DNA from: Aurantimonas sp. HBX-1
Lineage (GTDB): Bacteria > Pseudomonadota > Alphaproteobacteria > Rhizobiales > Rhizobiaceae
Assembly: GCF_021391535.1 (NCBI RefSeq)
Contig: NZ_CP090066.1
Span: 1,873,501 to 1,937,500, forward strand
Direction of reading: 5' to 3'
DNA length: 64,000 nt
Made by a program: the position numbers and the translations under genes. The notes under the pieces are model-generated. The model made no database searches. It was not told the origin of the DNA and saw only the letters and a program-made list of their open reading frames with translations. Shown in pieces: positions 30,198 to 39,956 of this stretch. Each line of letters starts with the position of its first letter. Position 1 is the first letter of the stretch.

Positions 30198-30464
30198 TTA
30201 GACGCGGCCGCGGCCGCGGAATGCCCGAAAGATGAAGATCAGCAGGCAGGCACCGATGAAACCGGTGATCAGGTAGGCGATCCAGCCGGCACCGAACGAG
30301 ATGCCGAGCGCAGCCAGGATGGCGTTGAGAACGATCGCCCCGACGATGCCGAGGATGATGTTCATCAACAGGCCCATGTCGCTTTTCATGACCTGCTCGG
30401 CCAGCCAGCCGGCGAGGCCGCCGACGATGATCGCGGCAATCCAGCCCACTCCGTTTACGTCCAT
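30198..30464 (-). CDS. GlsB/YeaQ/YmgE-family small membrane protein
   Basis: 88-residue integral membrane protein with three hydrophobic segments (about 6-22, 32-52 and 57-78) and the glycine-rich family pattern WIAAIIVGGLAGWLAEQVMK, then IILGIVGAIVLNAILAALG. Family members are linked to general stress; the mechanism is unknown. AAAAGGA precedes the ATG at a somewhat long distance. It sits alone between lpdA and lipA; the 126 bases before it show no sigma-factor motif I can recognise, including no EcfG-type promoter. Confidence 0.92.
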   Translation of the reverse strand: MDVNGVGWIAAIIVGGLAGWLAEQVMKSDMGLLMNIILGIVGAIVLNAILAALGISFGAGWIAYLITGFIGACLLIFIFRAFRGRGRV

Positions 30465-30590
30465 GTCTCATGTCCTTTTCGTAATGATCGTGCTGCGGAA
30501 ATTGGGCAGAAAACGCGCCCGGCAAGACGGAAAAGAATAAAACTTTCGGACGCAACTATCGGCGTCAAATCCCGTTTCGGCCGTTTACCG

Positions 30591-32045
30591 TCACATGTGT
30601 ATGACGCGGCCGTAGGCGTCGAGAACGCTTTCGTGCATCATCTCGGACAGTGTCGGATGCGGGAAGACGCTGTGGAACAGCTCTTCTTCCGTGGTTTCCA
30701 GCCCCATGGCGATGACGAAGCCCTGGATCAGCTCCGTGACTTCCGCGCCTACCATGTGGGCCCCGAGGAGTTCGCCGGTCTTGGCGTCGAACACCGTCTT
30801 CACCAGACCCTCGGGCTCGCCGAGCGCGATGGCTTTGCCGTTGCCCTTGAAGGGGAAGCGGCCGACCTTGACCTCGCGGCCGGCCTCCTTGGCCTTCGCC
30901 TCGGTCAGGCCGACACTGGCGACCTGGGGCTGGCAGTACGTGCAGCCGGGAATCTGCGTCTTCTGCATCGGGTGGACATCAAGGCCCTTGATCGCCTCGA
31001 CGCAGATCGTGCCCTCGTGCTCGGCCTTGTGGGCGAGCATTGGCGGCCCCGCGACGTCGCCGATGGCGTAGATGCCCTCGACATTGGTCCGCCCGAACCC
31101 GTCGATCGTGACGATCCCGCGCTCGATGGCGACACCCGCCTCTTCCAGACCCAGTCCTTCGGTATTGCCCTGCACGCCGACCGCCGAGATCAGCCGCTCC
31201 GCCGAAAACGTCTGCGACTTGCCGTCCTTGGTCTCGACGGTCACCTCGACGCCCTCGCCGCCCTTGGTGACCTTCGACACCTTGGCATCGGTGAGGATGC
31301 GCATGCCCTGCTTCTCGAACTGCTTGCGCGCCAGGCCGGCGATCTCGCCATCCTCGACGGGCATGATCTGCGGCAGCAGTTCGACGACGGTCACCTCGGC
31401 GCCCATGGTGCGGTAGAAGGAGGCGAACTCGATGCCGATGGCGCCGGAGCCCATGACGATCAGCGATTTCGGCATCGCCTTCGGTTTCATTGCCTCGAAA
31501 TAGGTCCAGATCCGGTCGCCGTCCGGCTCGATCCCCGGCAGCACGCGCGGCCGGGCGCCGGTTGCCACGATGACGTGCCTGGCCTTGTACGTCCCCTCGC
31601 CCAGCACACCCTTCGGCACCGGGTTCTGCGGCTCGACGACGGGCTTGGTCATCTTGCCGACGACGACTTCGGTCGGACCGCCCTTGCCGACCTTGGTGAT
31701 CTTCGCCTCGCCCCAGATGACGTCGATCTTGTTCTTCTTCATCAGGAAGCCGACGCCGCCGTTGAGCTGCGCCGAGACGCCGCGCGAGCGCTTGACGACG
31801 GCGGCCATATCGAAGCCCGGCTTCTCGATGGTCAGGCCGTAATTGGCGGCGTTCTCGGCGTAGTGGAAGATCTCGGCCGAGCGCAGCAACGCCTTGGTCG
31901 GGATGCAGCCCCAGTTGAGGCAGATGCCGCCCAGATGCTCGCGTTCCACGACGGCGGTCTTGAAGCCGAACTGCGCGGCGCGGATCGCCGCGACATAGCC
32001 GCCGGGGCCACCGCCGATGATGAGAATGTCGTAGGTGTCAGCCAT
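30591..32045 (-). CDS. lpdA: dihydrolipoyl dehydrogenase (E3)
   Basis: FAD flavoprotein that reoxidises lipoyl groups of the pyruvate dehydrogenase complex, passing electrons to NAD. 484 residues; FAD site IIGGGPGGYVAAIRAAQ, redox disulfide C42/C47 in GGICLNWGCIPTK, NAD site VMGSGAIGIEFASFY, and the C-terminal catalytic HPTLSEMMHE. An insertion around residues 95-120 rich in Lys/Gly/Val (KITKVGKGGPTEVVVGKMTKP region) is typical of the PDH-linked alphaproteobacterial form. It lies downstream of pdhABC and the SGNH hydrolase gene. Confidence 0.97.
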   Translation of the reverse strand: MADTYDILIIGGGPGGYVAAIRAAQFGFKTAVVEREHLGGICLNWGCIPTKALLRSAEIFHYAENAANYGLTIEKPGFDMAAVVKRSRGVSAQLNGGVGFLMKKNKIDVIWGEAKITKVGKGGPTEVVVGKMTKPVVEPQNPVPKGVLGEGTYKARHVIVATGARPRVLPGIEPDGDRIWTYFEAMKPKAMPKSLIVMGSGAIGIEFASFYRTMGAEVTVVELLPQIMPVEDGEIAGLARKQFEKQGMRILTDAKVSKVTKGGEGVEVTVETKDGKSQTFSAERLISAVGVQGNTEGLGLEEAGVAIERGIVTIDGFGRTNVEGIYAIGDVAGPPMLAHKAEHEGTICVEAIKGLDVHPMQKTQIPGCTYCQPQVASVGLTEAKAKEAGREVKVGRFPFKGNGKAIALGEPEGLVKTVFDAKTGELLGAHMVGAEVTELIQGFVIAMGLETTEEELFHSVFPHPTLSEMMHESVLDAYGRVIHM

Positions 32046-32173
32046 GGGTCATCGTCTCCTCGGACGCGCTGTCGTCGTGCGCCGGTGGCGGGCACGGCCC
32101 GGCCATACGGCGGAGATAGGTGTTGCGGACCGGGCCTGCCCTGCGGACGGCGTATGGCAGGCCGGCCGCGGCG

Positions 32174-32821
32174 TCATGCCGTGTCGCCCAGCAAAGCCTT
32201 GACCGGCTCGACCAGCGCCTCGCCCAGCGCCCGCGTGTGGGCCGCGTCGAGATGGATCCCGTCGAGCGGGGTGGTCTCGCAAACCTCGGACGCATCGAAG
32301 ACGGCGCAGCCGTACTCTTCCGCGACCTTGGTGCAGGCCGAGCGGAAATGCTGCGACTCCTCGACACCGTGGCCGAACAGCAGGGCGAAATCCGGTTCCG
32401 TCGTCTCGCGGAACATCGGCGGGGCGACGATGAGGATCTTCGGCACGGCGTAGCCGCGCTGATAGGGAAAGGTCTGGATGATCTCGACCAGCCGCTCCAT
32501 CCCCTGACGCGACTCGAACACCCGGCCGCCGCCGGTGTGGCGCTTGAGATCGTTGGTGCCGAGCAACAGAACCACGAGGTCGAGCGGCTGATGCGCGCCC
32601 AGCGCCGTTGGCAGTGTCCGGGCGCCGTTGCGGTCGCTCATCACCGTGTGGTCGTCGAAGGCGGTGGTGCGCCCGTTGAGCCCATCGGTGACGACGGCGA
32701 CACCGTCGCCGAGCGCCTTGGCGAGGACGTTCGGCCAGCGGTCGGCGAAGTCATGGCGCAGCCCGGTCTCGGCGTCGTAGCCCCAGGTCAGCGAGTCGCC
32801 GAAGCAGAGAACGGTCTTCAT
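32174..32821 (-). CDS. SGNH/GDSL-family hydrolase
   Basis: 215-residue esterase-like protein, probably cytoplasmic as no signal peptide is seen. The SGNH blocks are FGDSLTWG (Ser10), the Gly/Asn region GLNGRTT, LGTND and the C-terminal DGIHLD with the catalytic Asp/His. Closest to arylesterase/acetylhydrolase types, but the substrate is unknown. ATG 32821 gives MKTVLCFGDSLTWGY at the correct distance. Placed between the exported-protein gene and lpdA in the PDH neighbourhood, where this gene is common in Rhizobiales. Confidence 0.92.
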   Translation of the reverse strand: MKTVLCFGDSLTWGYDAETGLRHDFADRWPNVLAKALGDGVAVVTDGLNGRTTAFDDHTVMSDRNGARTLPTALGAHQPLDLVVLLLGTNDLKRHTGGGRVFESRQGMERLVEIIQTFPYQRGYAVPKILIVAPPMFRETTEPDFALLFGHGVEESQHFRSACTKVAEEYGCAVFDASEVCETTPLDGIHLDAAHTRALGEALVEPVKALLGDTA

Positions 32822-32864
32822 CGCGTCATCCGTGGCTGTTGGTTCCCAGGAGGCCGCATGCCGT

Positions 32865-33317
32865 TCACCGTACGGCCCGCGCGATGTCGGCGAAGCCGAA
32901 ACTGACCGGCAGGGGCCGATCGAGTGTGCGCCGACCAGCCAGTCCGAAGATGTCACCGGCCTTTGCCGGGAAGCTGCGGACGACCGATTGCGGGACGCAC
33001 TGCTCCGAACCCGGACCGCGAATGCAGGCCGCGACCGAACGGTTGGACATGCTGTAGGTGATCTCCCAGCTGCCCGGGTAGACCTTCGACGTCAGCGACC
33101 GGACCACATAGGCCCGGCGATCGGGTGCGGCATAGACCAGGGTGCTTCCGAGCCCCTGGAGCTTCATGACATAGGTCTTGCCGCCGAAGGTGCCGGCATA
33201 CTGGGCGATCTCCGCCTTCGGCCAGGACTGCGCCGTCGCGGATGGCATGGCGGCGAGCAGCAGCCACGCACCGGCGGCGAACACGGCCCCAGCCAACGGG
33301 AGGCGCCCGCGCAGCAT
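32865..33317 (-). CDS. exported protein of unknown function, downstream of pdhC
   Basis: Not recognised. 150 residues with a clear signal peptide (MLRGRLPLAGAVFAAGAWLL then AAMPSATAQ; likely cut after residue 30) and a mature part of about 120 residues: AEIAQYAGTFGGKTYVMKLQG, YVVRSLTSKVYPGSWEITYSM, two cysteines (CIRGPGSEQC) that could form a disulfide, and a C-terminus LPVSFGFADIARAVR. The ATG overlaps the pdhC stop by one base (TGATG), so translation is coupled to a cytoplasmic enzyme gene although the product appears periplasmic. A frame extending upstream within pdhC is not credible. Confidence 0.72.
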   Translation of the reverse strand: MLRGRLPLAGAVFAAGAWLLLAAMPSATAQSWPKAEIAQYAGTFGGKTYVMKLQGLGSTLVYAAPDRRAYVVRSLTSKVYPGSWEITYSMSNRSVAACIRGPGSEQCVPQSVVRSFPAKAGDIFGLAGRRTLDRPLPVSFGFADIARAVR

Positions 33318-34720
33318 CAGACCAGCATCGACATGGGATTTTCGATCAGCTGCCGGAAAGCGCCGAGAAGCTCGGCGCCCAGTGCCCCGTCGACGGCGCG
33401 GTGGTCGGTCGACAGCGTGACGCTCATCACCGTCGCGACGGTCACCGCCCCGTCCTTGACGACGGCCTGCGGCTCGCCGGCGCCGACGGCGAGGATCGTC
33501 GCATGCGGCGGGTTGATCACCGCGGCGAAGTCCTTGATGCCGAACATGCCGAGATTGGACACCGCGGTGGTGCCACCCTGGTATTCCTCGGGCTTCAATT
33601 TGCGGCTGCGGGCCCGCTTGGCGAGGTCCTTCATCTCGTTGGAGATCGCCGACAGGGTCTTCTCGTCGGCGCGGCGGATGATCGGAGTGATCAGCCCGCC
33701 CTCGATCGAGACGGCGACGCCGACATCGGCATGCTTGTGGACCAGCATCGCGGACTCGGTCCACGAGGCGTTGGCGGCAGGCACGGCCTTCAGCGCCAGG
33801 GCCATCGCCTTGATGATCATGTCGTTGACCGAGAGCTTGTAGGCCGGGCGATCGCCGCCCTCGCCCTTCACCATCGGTGCCGCCGCATTCAACTGCTGGC
33901 GCAGCGCCAGGAGCGCGTCGAGCTCGCAGTCGAGGGTCAGGTAGAAGTGCGGGATCGTCGACTTCGCCTCGACCAGCCGGCGGGCGATGGTCTTGCGCAT
34001 GCCGTCATGCGGGATGGCTTCGTAGGAACCCTCGGCGAACAGCTTGCGGATCTGATCGTCGCTGGCTGCCTTGGGCGCGGGCGCCGCCGAAGGCGCCGCG
34101 GCTGCGGGCGCGGCCTTGTCCGACACCGCTGCCGGTGCGGGCTTGCCGCCGTCCTTCGCCGCCGCCTCGATGTCGGCCTTCACCACACGGCCGCGCGGGC
34201 CGGAACCGCTCACCGAGCCGACGTCGATCCCGGCTTCCTTCGCAAGCCGGCGCGCCAGCGGCGACGCAAAGACGCGCTCCCCCTCGGCGCGGGCCGCGGC
34301 GGGCTTCGGCGTGGCTTCGGCTGCCCCGGTGCGCGGGCTCGGCGGCGCTTCCTTCGAGGGCGCCGTGCTGCCCGACGCCGCGTCGGCCTCCGGATCGGCC
34401 GCGATGGCACCGTCGTCGGCCGAGGCCGGGGCAGAACCGCCCGAGCCTTCGCCCTTGGCCGCGGCGGCGACATCCTCGCCGTCGGCGGCCAGGATGGCGA
34501 TCACGTCGTTGACCTTGACGCCCTCGGTGCCGGCCGGCACCAGGATCTTCGCGACGGTCCCCTCGTCCACCGCCTCGACTTCCATCGTCGCCTTGTCGGT
34601 CTCGATTTCGGCGATGACGTCGCCGGAAGCGACCTTGTCGCCCTCCTTCACCAGCCATTTGGCGAGGTTGCCCTCCTCCATGGTCGGCGACAGCGCGGGC
34701 ATCGTGACGTTGATCGGCAT
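33317..34720 (-). CDS. pdhC: pyruvate dehydrogenase E2, dihydrolipoamide acetyltransferase
   Basis: Core of the PDH complex, transferring acetyl groups to CoA. 467 residues: one lipoyl domain with K43 (ETDKATM), a long Ala/Pro/Glu linker (about 80-150), a peripheral-subunit-binding domain (VFASPLARRLAKEAG), a second flexible linker and the catalytic domain ending with the active-site STDHRAVDGALGAELL. Twelve bases after the SRPBCC gene, which itself follows pdhB. Confidence 0.97.
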   Translation of the reverse strand: MPINVTMPALSPTMEEGNLAKWLVKEGDKVASGDVIAEIETDKATMEVEAVDEGTVAKILVPAGTEGVKVNDVIAILAADGEDVAAAAKGEGSGGSAPASADDGAIAADPEADAASGSTAPSKEAPPSPRTGAAEATPKPAAARAEGERVFASPLARRLAKEAGIDVGSVSGSGPRGRVVKADIEAAAKDGGKPAPAAVSDKAAPAAAAPSAAPAPKAASDDQIRKLFAEGSYEAIPHDGMRKTIARRLVEAKSTIPHFYLTLDCELDALLALRQQLNAAAPMVKGEGGDRPAYKLSVNDMIIKAMALALKAVPAANASWTESAMLVHKHADVGVAVSIEGGLITPIIRRADEKTLSAISNEMKDLAKRARSRKLKPEEYQGGTTAVSNLGMFGIKDFAAVINPPHATILAVGAGEPQAVVKDGAVTVATVMSVTLSTDHRAVDGALGAELLGAFRQLIENPMSMLV

Positions 34721-34732
34721 CCGGGCGTCTCC

Positions 34733-35236
34733 TCAGTGGCCGTTGCGCAGGTTGCCCTTGCGCCGGGCGTGATGTTCTTCCGCGTGCGTCGCCAGCCCGG
34801 CGAGATGCCGCTGCCAGCCGCCGCGATGATCGAGCAAGAGCGTCGCGCGGTCGGGCGCCGGCGCCGCTTCCCAGCCCTGGTGTTCGATGGTGACGCGCGT
34901 CCCCTCGCCGATGGGCTCCAGCGAAACCGAGACGACCGTGTCGAAGTCCCAGTCCTCGTCGGCCCACACCATGACGAAGCCGCGGGGTGGGTGAAACGCG
35001 GTCACCTCGGCCCGCGTCGTCCTGAGGCGGCCGGAGGGGTCGGTCCAGGGCTCGACGAAACGGCCGCCGAGCGCCGGCTCGAATTCGAGATTGTCCCGCC
35101 ACCAGGACTTGAAGCAGGAAGGCTCGGTCAGGCACGCCCAGACCGAGGCCGGGGACGCGTCCACCGTGCGGGTCAGCACGAGCGTGTGGCCATCCGCTGG
35201 CGGTTTCCCGTCGTCCTGAGCGGCTTCTGCGGCCAT
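34733..35236 (-). CDS. SRPBCC (AHSA1-like) protein between pdhB and pdhC
   Basis: 167-residue soluble protein of the START/AHSA1 fold. The recognisable pattern is TRTVDASPASVWACLTEPSCFKSWW near the start, the central GGRFVEPWTDPSGRLRTTRAEV, FHPPRGFVMVWAD, and the terminal helix with GGWQRHLAGLATHAEEHHA. Such proteins bind hydrophobic ligands or act as chaperone co-factors; the ligand here is unknown. The start at 35236 lies four bases after the pdhB stop, and 12 bases separate its end from pdhC, so it must be co-transcribed with the PDH genes. PDH operons of relatives usually have pdhB directly before pdhC. Confidence 0.87.
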   Translation of the reverse strand: MAAEAAQDDGKPPADGHTLVLTRTVDASPASVWACLTEPSCFKSWWRDNLEFEPALGGRFVEPWTDPSGRLRTTRAEVTAFHPPRGFVMVWADEDWDFDTVVSVSLEPIGEGTRVTIEHQGWEAAPAPDRATLLLDHRGGWQRHLAGLATHAEEHHARRKGNLRNGH

Positions 35237-35240
35237 CGCG

Positions 35241-36659
<1,419 letters not shown>

Positions 36660-36669
36660 GGTCGTCCCC

Positions 36670-37788
36670 TTACTCGGCCGCCTGCGGAGCGGCGTCCGCG
36701 TAGATATCCGTCCACAGCTCGGACACGTCGGGCTCGGGATCGTTCTGGGCGAAGTCCGCGGCGTCCGCGACGATCTCGCGCACGTCCTTGTCGATCGCCT
36801 TGACCTCGTCCTCGCTCAGGCCGTGGGGCCCGAGGAGCCGCTGCTTCACCTGCTCGATCGGGTCCGACTCGGCGCGCATCTTCTGGACCTCATCGCGGGT
36901 CCGGTACTTGGCCGGATCCGACATCGAATGGCCGCGATAGCGGTAGGTCATCATCTCGAGGATGATCGGCCCCTCGCCGCTGCGGCAGTGCTCGGCCGCG
37001 AGGTCGCCGGCGGCCTTGACCGCCCGCACGTCCATGCCGTCGACCTGGATGCCGGGAATCTTGAAGGACAGGCCGCGGTGGGCGAAATTCGTCTCCGCCG
37101 AGGCGCGGCTCACCGAGGTGCCCATGGCGTAGCGGTTGTTCTCGATCACGTAGACCACCGGCAGCTTCCACAGCGAAGCCATGTTGAAGCTCTCGTAGAC
37201 CTGGCCCTGGTTGGAGGCGCCGTCGCCGAAATAGGTGATCGAGATCGAGTCGTTGCCGTTGTAGCGGTTGGCGAAGGCGAGGCCGGTGCCGATCGGCACC
37301 TGGGCGCCGACGATGCCGTGGCCGCCGTAGAACTTCTTCTCTTTCGAGAACATGTGCATCGAGCCGCCCTTGCCCTTGGAATAGCCAGAGCGGCGGCCGG
37401 TGAGTTCTGCCATCACGCCGCGGGCTTCCATGCCGGTGGCGAGCATGTGGCCATGGTCGCGATAGCCGGTGATGACCTGGTCACCCTCCTTCATCGCCAT
37501 CTGCATGCCGACGACGACGGCCTCCTGGCCGATATAGAGGTGGCAGAAGCCGCCGATGAAGCCCATGCCGTAGAGCTGGCCGGCCTTCTCCTCGAAGCGC
37601 CGGATCAGCAGCATGTCGCGGTAGGCCTGGAGTTCGTCCTCGCGGGAAAACTCCACCGGCTTCGGCGGAACGTAGTGCTGCAGCGTCGCGACGATGCCCG
37701 CCGACGAATCCGGCTGCTCGGACGTCATCGCGCCGGCGCCCTGCGCCGAACCGCCGGGCGCGGCTGTCTTCTTCTGCCTGGTCGCCAT
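36670..37788 (-). CDS. pdhA: pyruvate dehydrogenase E1 alpha subunit
   Basis: Alpha subunit that binds thiamine diphosphate and decarboxylates pyruvate. 372 residues. The ThDP motif runs from GDGASNQGQVYESFNMASLW to VIENN, and phosphorylation-loop-like YRYRGHSMSDPAKYRTRDEV is present as in all E1-alpha. GGAG lies 6 bases before ATG 37788, which supports this start over an upstream one. First gene of the pdh operon; 203 bases separate it from ftsB and contain a long inverted repeat. Confidence 0.97.
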   Translation of the reverse strand: MATRQKKTAAPGGSAQGAGAMTSEQPDSSAGIVATLQHYVPPKPVEFSREDELQAYRDMLLIRRFEEKAGQLYGMGFIGGFCHLYIGQEAVVVGMQMAMKEGDQVITGYRDHGHMLATGMEARGVMAELTGRRSGYSKGKGGSMHMFSKEKKFYGGHGIVGAQVPIGTGLAFANRYNGNDSISITYFGDGASNQGQVYESFNMASLWKLPVVYVIENNRYAMGTSVSRASAETNFAHRGLSFKIPGIQVDGMDVRAVKAAGDLAAEHCRSGEGPIILEMMTYRYRGHSMSDPAKYRTRDEVQKMRAESDPIEQVKQRLLGPHGLSEDEVKAIDKDVREIVADAADFAQNDPEPDVSELWTDIYADAAPQAAE

Positions 37789-37918
37789 GGATGCTCCGGG
37801 TCTTGATCGGCCGACAGTCGGCCCCAAATCTCGATCGGGAGTATAGTAGGCGGGGAGCCCCCATCAAGCGACAGACAGGGCTTTCGGCCTTGGCAGCATC
37901 ATTTTAATCCGGATCCGG

Positions 37919-37945
37919 TTAATCTGCTGCAAAGCAGCAATTTAA
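37919..37945. promoter_or_regulatory. inverted repeat upstream of pdhA, candidate operator
   Basis: Two 12-base arms (37919-37930 and 37934-37945) separated by three A match at 10 of 12 positions and have the form TTAA-N2-TGCTGC / GCAGCA-N2-TTAA. It is centred about 144 bases before the pdhA ATG. A perfect CCGGATCCGG palindrome lies just beside it (37909-37918). The symmetry is seen; a regulator is inferred and none is identified. Confidence 0.45.
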
Positions 37946-37991
37946 CCGATTTCCGGTGAAAATACATTGTGGCAGACGCGTCCCAGGCCGC

Positions 37992-38312
37992 TCAGCGGAA
38001 GCCGTCGCGCAATATGACGATCTCGTCGTCCTGCACCACGTTGAGGCTGCGGCGGGCGCGCTCGTCGATCATGTCCCGTTCCAGCGTGCCGTCGTGGAGA
38101 AGCTGCACACGCTGCTCGAGAGCCTCGCGCTCGCGCGTGAGTTCGTCGAGATGCGCCGTGCGGACCGCCAGTTCGCGGGTCAGCGACGCGCGCGCCTCGA
38201 GCCCGTATTTGCCGCTCTGCGCATGGATCGCGAAATAGGCGAGGAAGCTGGCGGTGATCGCCGGGACGATCAGCCGTCCGATCTGGGTGGGTCGTTTCTG
38301 AATGGTGCGCAT
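37992..38312 (-). CDS. ftsB: septum formation initiator FtsB/DivIC-like
   Basis: 106-residue bitopic cell-division protein. A single membrane segment (about residues 13-29, IVPAITASFLAYFAIHA) is followed by a coiled coil (about 38-75, with LTRELAVRTAHLDELTRERE) and a conserved end NVVQDDEIVILRD. Homologues bridge FtsL and FtsQ in the divisome. Gene order eno-ftsB-pdhA is standard in alphaproteobacteria. ftsB is 113 bases after eno, and a CtrA-like site lies close upstream. Confidence 0.9.
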   Translation of the reverse strand: MRTIQKRPTQIGRLIVPAITASFLAYFAIHAQSGKYGLEARASLTRELAVRTAHLDELTREREALEQRVQLLHDGTLERDMIDERARRSLNVVQDDEIVILRDGFR

Positions 38313-38349
38313 CGGGCCCTCCGGGAGCCCGACAATCCCACGACCGGGA

Positions 38350-38365
38350 TTAAGGCCGCGTAAAC
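38350..38365. promoter_or_regulatory. possible CtrA-like site upstream of ftsB
   Basis: TTAA-GGCCGCG-TAAAC differs in one base from the CtrA consensus TTAA-N7-TTAAC and lies 38 bases before the ftsB start. A short motif of this kind can occur by chance, so this is weak support for cell-cycle control. Confidence 0.25.
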
Positions 38366-38425
38366 CACGCGCGCCGCAAGCCGCCGCGACGCCCCCGGAA
38401 AGGGCGGCGCGGCCGGCTGTCGGTC

Positions 38426-39700
38426 CTAGCCGCGAAGGATGGAGCGGCCGGCATACACGGCCTGGTCGCCGAGCTCGGCCTCGATGCGCAGCAGCTGGTT
38501 GTACTTGGCGAGCCGGTCGGAACGGGCCAGCGAGCCGGTCTTGATCTGCCCGCAGTTGGTCGCGACGGCGAGGTCGGCGATGGTTGAATCCTCGGTCTCG
38601 CCCGAGCGGTGCGACATCACCGCCGTGTAGCCCGCCCGATGCGCCACGGAAACGGCGTCGAGCGTCTCGGACAGCGTGCCGATCTGGTTGACCTTGACGA
38701 GGATCGAGTTGGCGACGCCCTTGGCGATGCCTTCCCGCAGCCGCTCGGAATTGGTCACGAAGAGATCGTCGCCCACGAGCTGCACCGTGCCGCCGATCTT
38801 GTCGGTCAGCGTCTTCCAGCCGCTCCAGTCGTCCTCGCCCATGCCGTCCTCGATCGAGATGATCGGATAGGCCCCGGCGAGCTCGGCGAGATAGGACGCC
38901 ATCTCGTCGGGCGAGAGCTTCCGCCCCTCGCCTTCGAGGTCGTAGACGCCGTCCTTGAAGAACTCGGTCGAGGCGCAGTCGAGGGCCAGGAACATGTCTT
39001 CGCCGGGCTTGTAGCCGGCCTTCTCGATCGCCTGCATGACGAAGTCGAGGCCCTCCCGTGCCGAGCCCAGACCGGGGGCGAAGCCGCCCTCGTCGCCGAC
39101 ATTGGTGTTGTGGCCGGCTGCCTTCAGCATGGTCTTCAGCGTGTGGAAGACCTCCGCGCCCATGCGCAGCGCGTCCGAGAAGCGCTCGGCGCCGACCGGC
39201 ATGATCATGAATTCCTGGAAGTCGATCGGGTTGTCGGCATGCGCGCCGCCATTGATGATGTTCATCATCGGCACCGGCAGCACATGCGCCGAGGGGCCGC
39301 CGACATAGCGGTAGAACGGCAGGACGCAGGCCTCCGCGGCCGCCTTGGCGACGGCCAGCGAGACGCCGAGAATCGCGTTGGCGCCGAGACGGCTCTTGTT
39401 CGCCGTGCCGTCGAGGTCGCGGAGGGCGGCGTCGATGCGCAGCTGGTCCTCGGCCTCGTAGCCGCCGATCGCCTCGAGGATCTCGCCGTTGATGCCGGCC
39501 ACCGCCTTCCCGACGCCCTTGCCGAGATAGCGCGACCCGCCGTCGCGCAGCTCGACCGCCTCGTGGGCACCGGTCGAGGCGCCGGACGGCACGGCGGCGC
39601 GCCCCATCGACCCGTCTTCGAGGATGACGTCGACCTCCACCGTCGGGTTACCCCGGCTGTCGAGGATTTCGCGTCCGATGATGTCGATGATGGCGGTCAT
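38426..39700 (-). CDS. eno: enolase
   Basis: Interconverts 2-phosphoglycerate and phosphoenolpyruvate in glycolysis. 424 residues with the start MTAIIDIIGREILDSRGNPT, the loop GASTGAHEAVELRDG, metal ligands in the region VGDDLFVTN, and the signature SHRSGETEDSTIADLAVATN. ATG 39700 gives the canonical N-terminus; longer starts are not conserved. Cytoplasmic, octameric or dimeric by family. Confidence 0.98.
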   Translation of the reverse strand: MTAIIDIIGREILDSRGNPTVEVDVILEDGSMGRAAVPSGASTGAHEAVELRDGGSRYLGKGVGKAVAGINGEILEAIGGYEAEDQLRIDAALRDLDGTANKSRLGANAILGVSLAVAKAAAEACVLPFYRYVGGPSAHVLPVPMMNIINGGAHADNPIDFQEFMIMPVGAERFSDALRMGAEVFHTLKTMLKAAGHNTNVGDEGGFAPGLGSAREGLDFVMQAIEKAGYKPGEDMFLALDCASTEFFKDGVYDLEGEGRKLSPDEMASYLAELAGAYPIISIEDGMGEDDWSGWKTLTDKIGGTVQLVGDDLFVTNSERLREGIAKGVANSILVKVNQIGTLSETLDAVSVAHRAGYTAVMSHRSGETEDSTIADLAVATNCGQIKTGSLARSDRLAKYNQLLRIEAELGDQAVYAGRSILRG

Positions 39701-39845
39701 GGGTACCCCTGTCGTGTCGTCCAAATGGTTCGTGCGGGTTCTAGTCCATGACGGCGGGGCTGGATAGCGGGGCGGATGCTGGCGAGCGCGCGGGGAGGCA
39801 GCGACGCCATCGGCCGGCTGCGGTAGCTGCCTGTACCAATGCGGC

Positions 39846-39956
39846 GTCATCCTCGGGCCCCGTCCCGAGGATCCAGGGCGGCGGTGACCGCCTTGTGCGG
39901 CGGCTGGCCGGCTGTTGGCGCAAATCTGGATCCTCGGGACGGGGCCCGAGGATGAC
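39846..39956. repeat. 30-base inverted repeat of a Rhizobiales-type intergenic palindromic element, eno-kdsA gap
   Basis: The 331-base gap 39701-40031 contains two perfect inverted 30-base arms, 39846-39875 and 39927-39956, spaced by 51 bases. Each arm is itself a small hairpin (ATCCTCGGG / CCCGAGGAT around six bases). Sequences starting GTCATCCTCGGG are familiar as dispersed short intergenic repeats in Rhizobiales and related alphaproteobacteria. The rest of the gap shows no gene or promoter I can support. Confidence 0.85.

Noticed and set aside
30189..32453. A 754-codon plus-strand frame antisense to lpdA
   Set aside because: Shadow frame crossing two real minus-strand genes and their intergenic gap.
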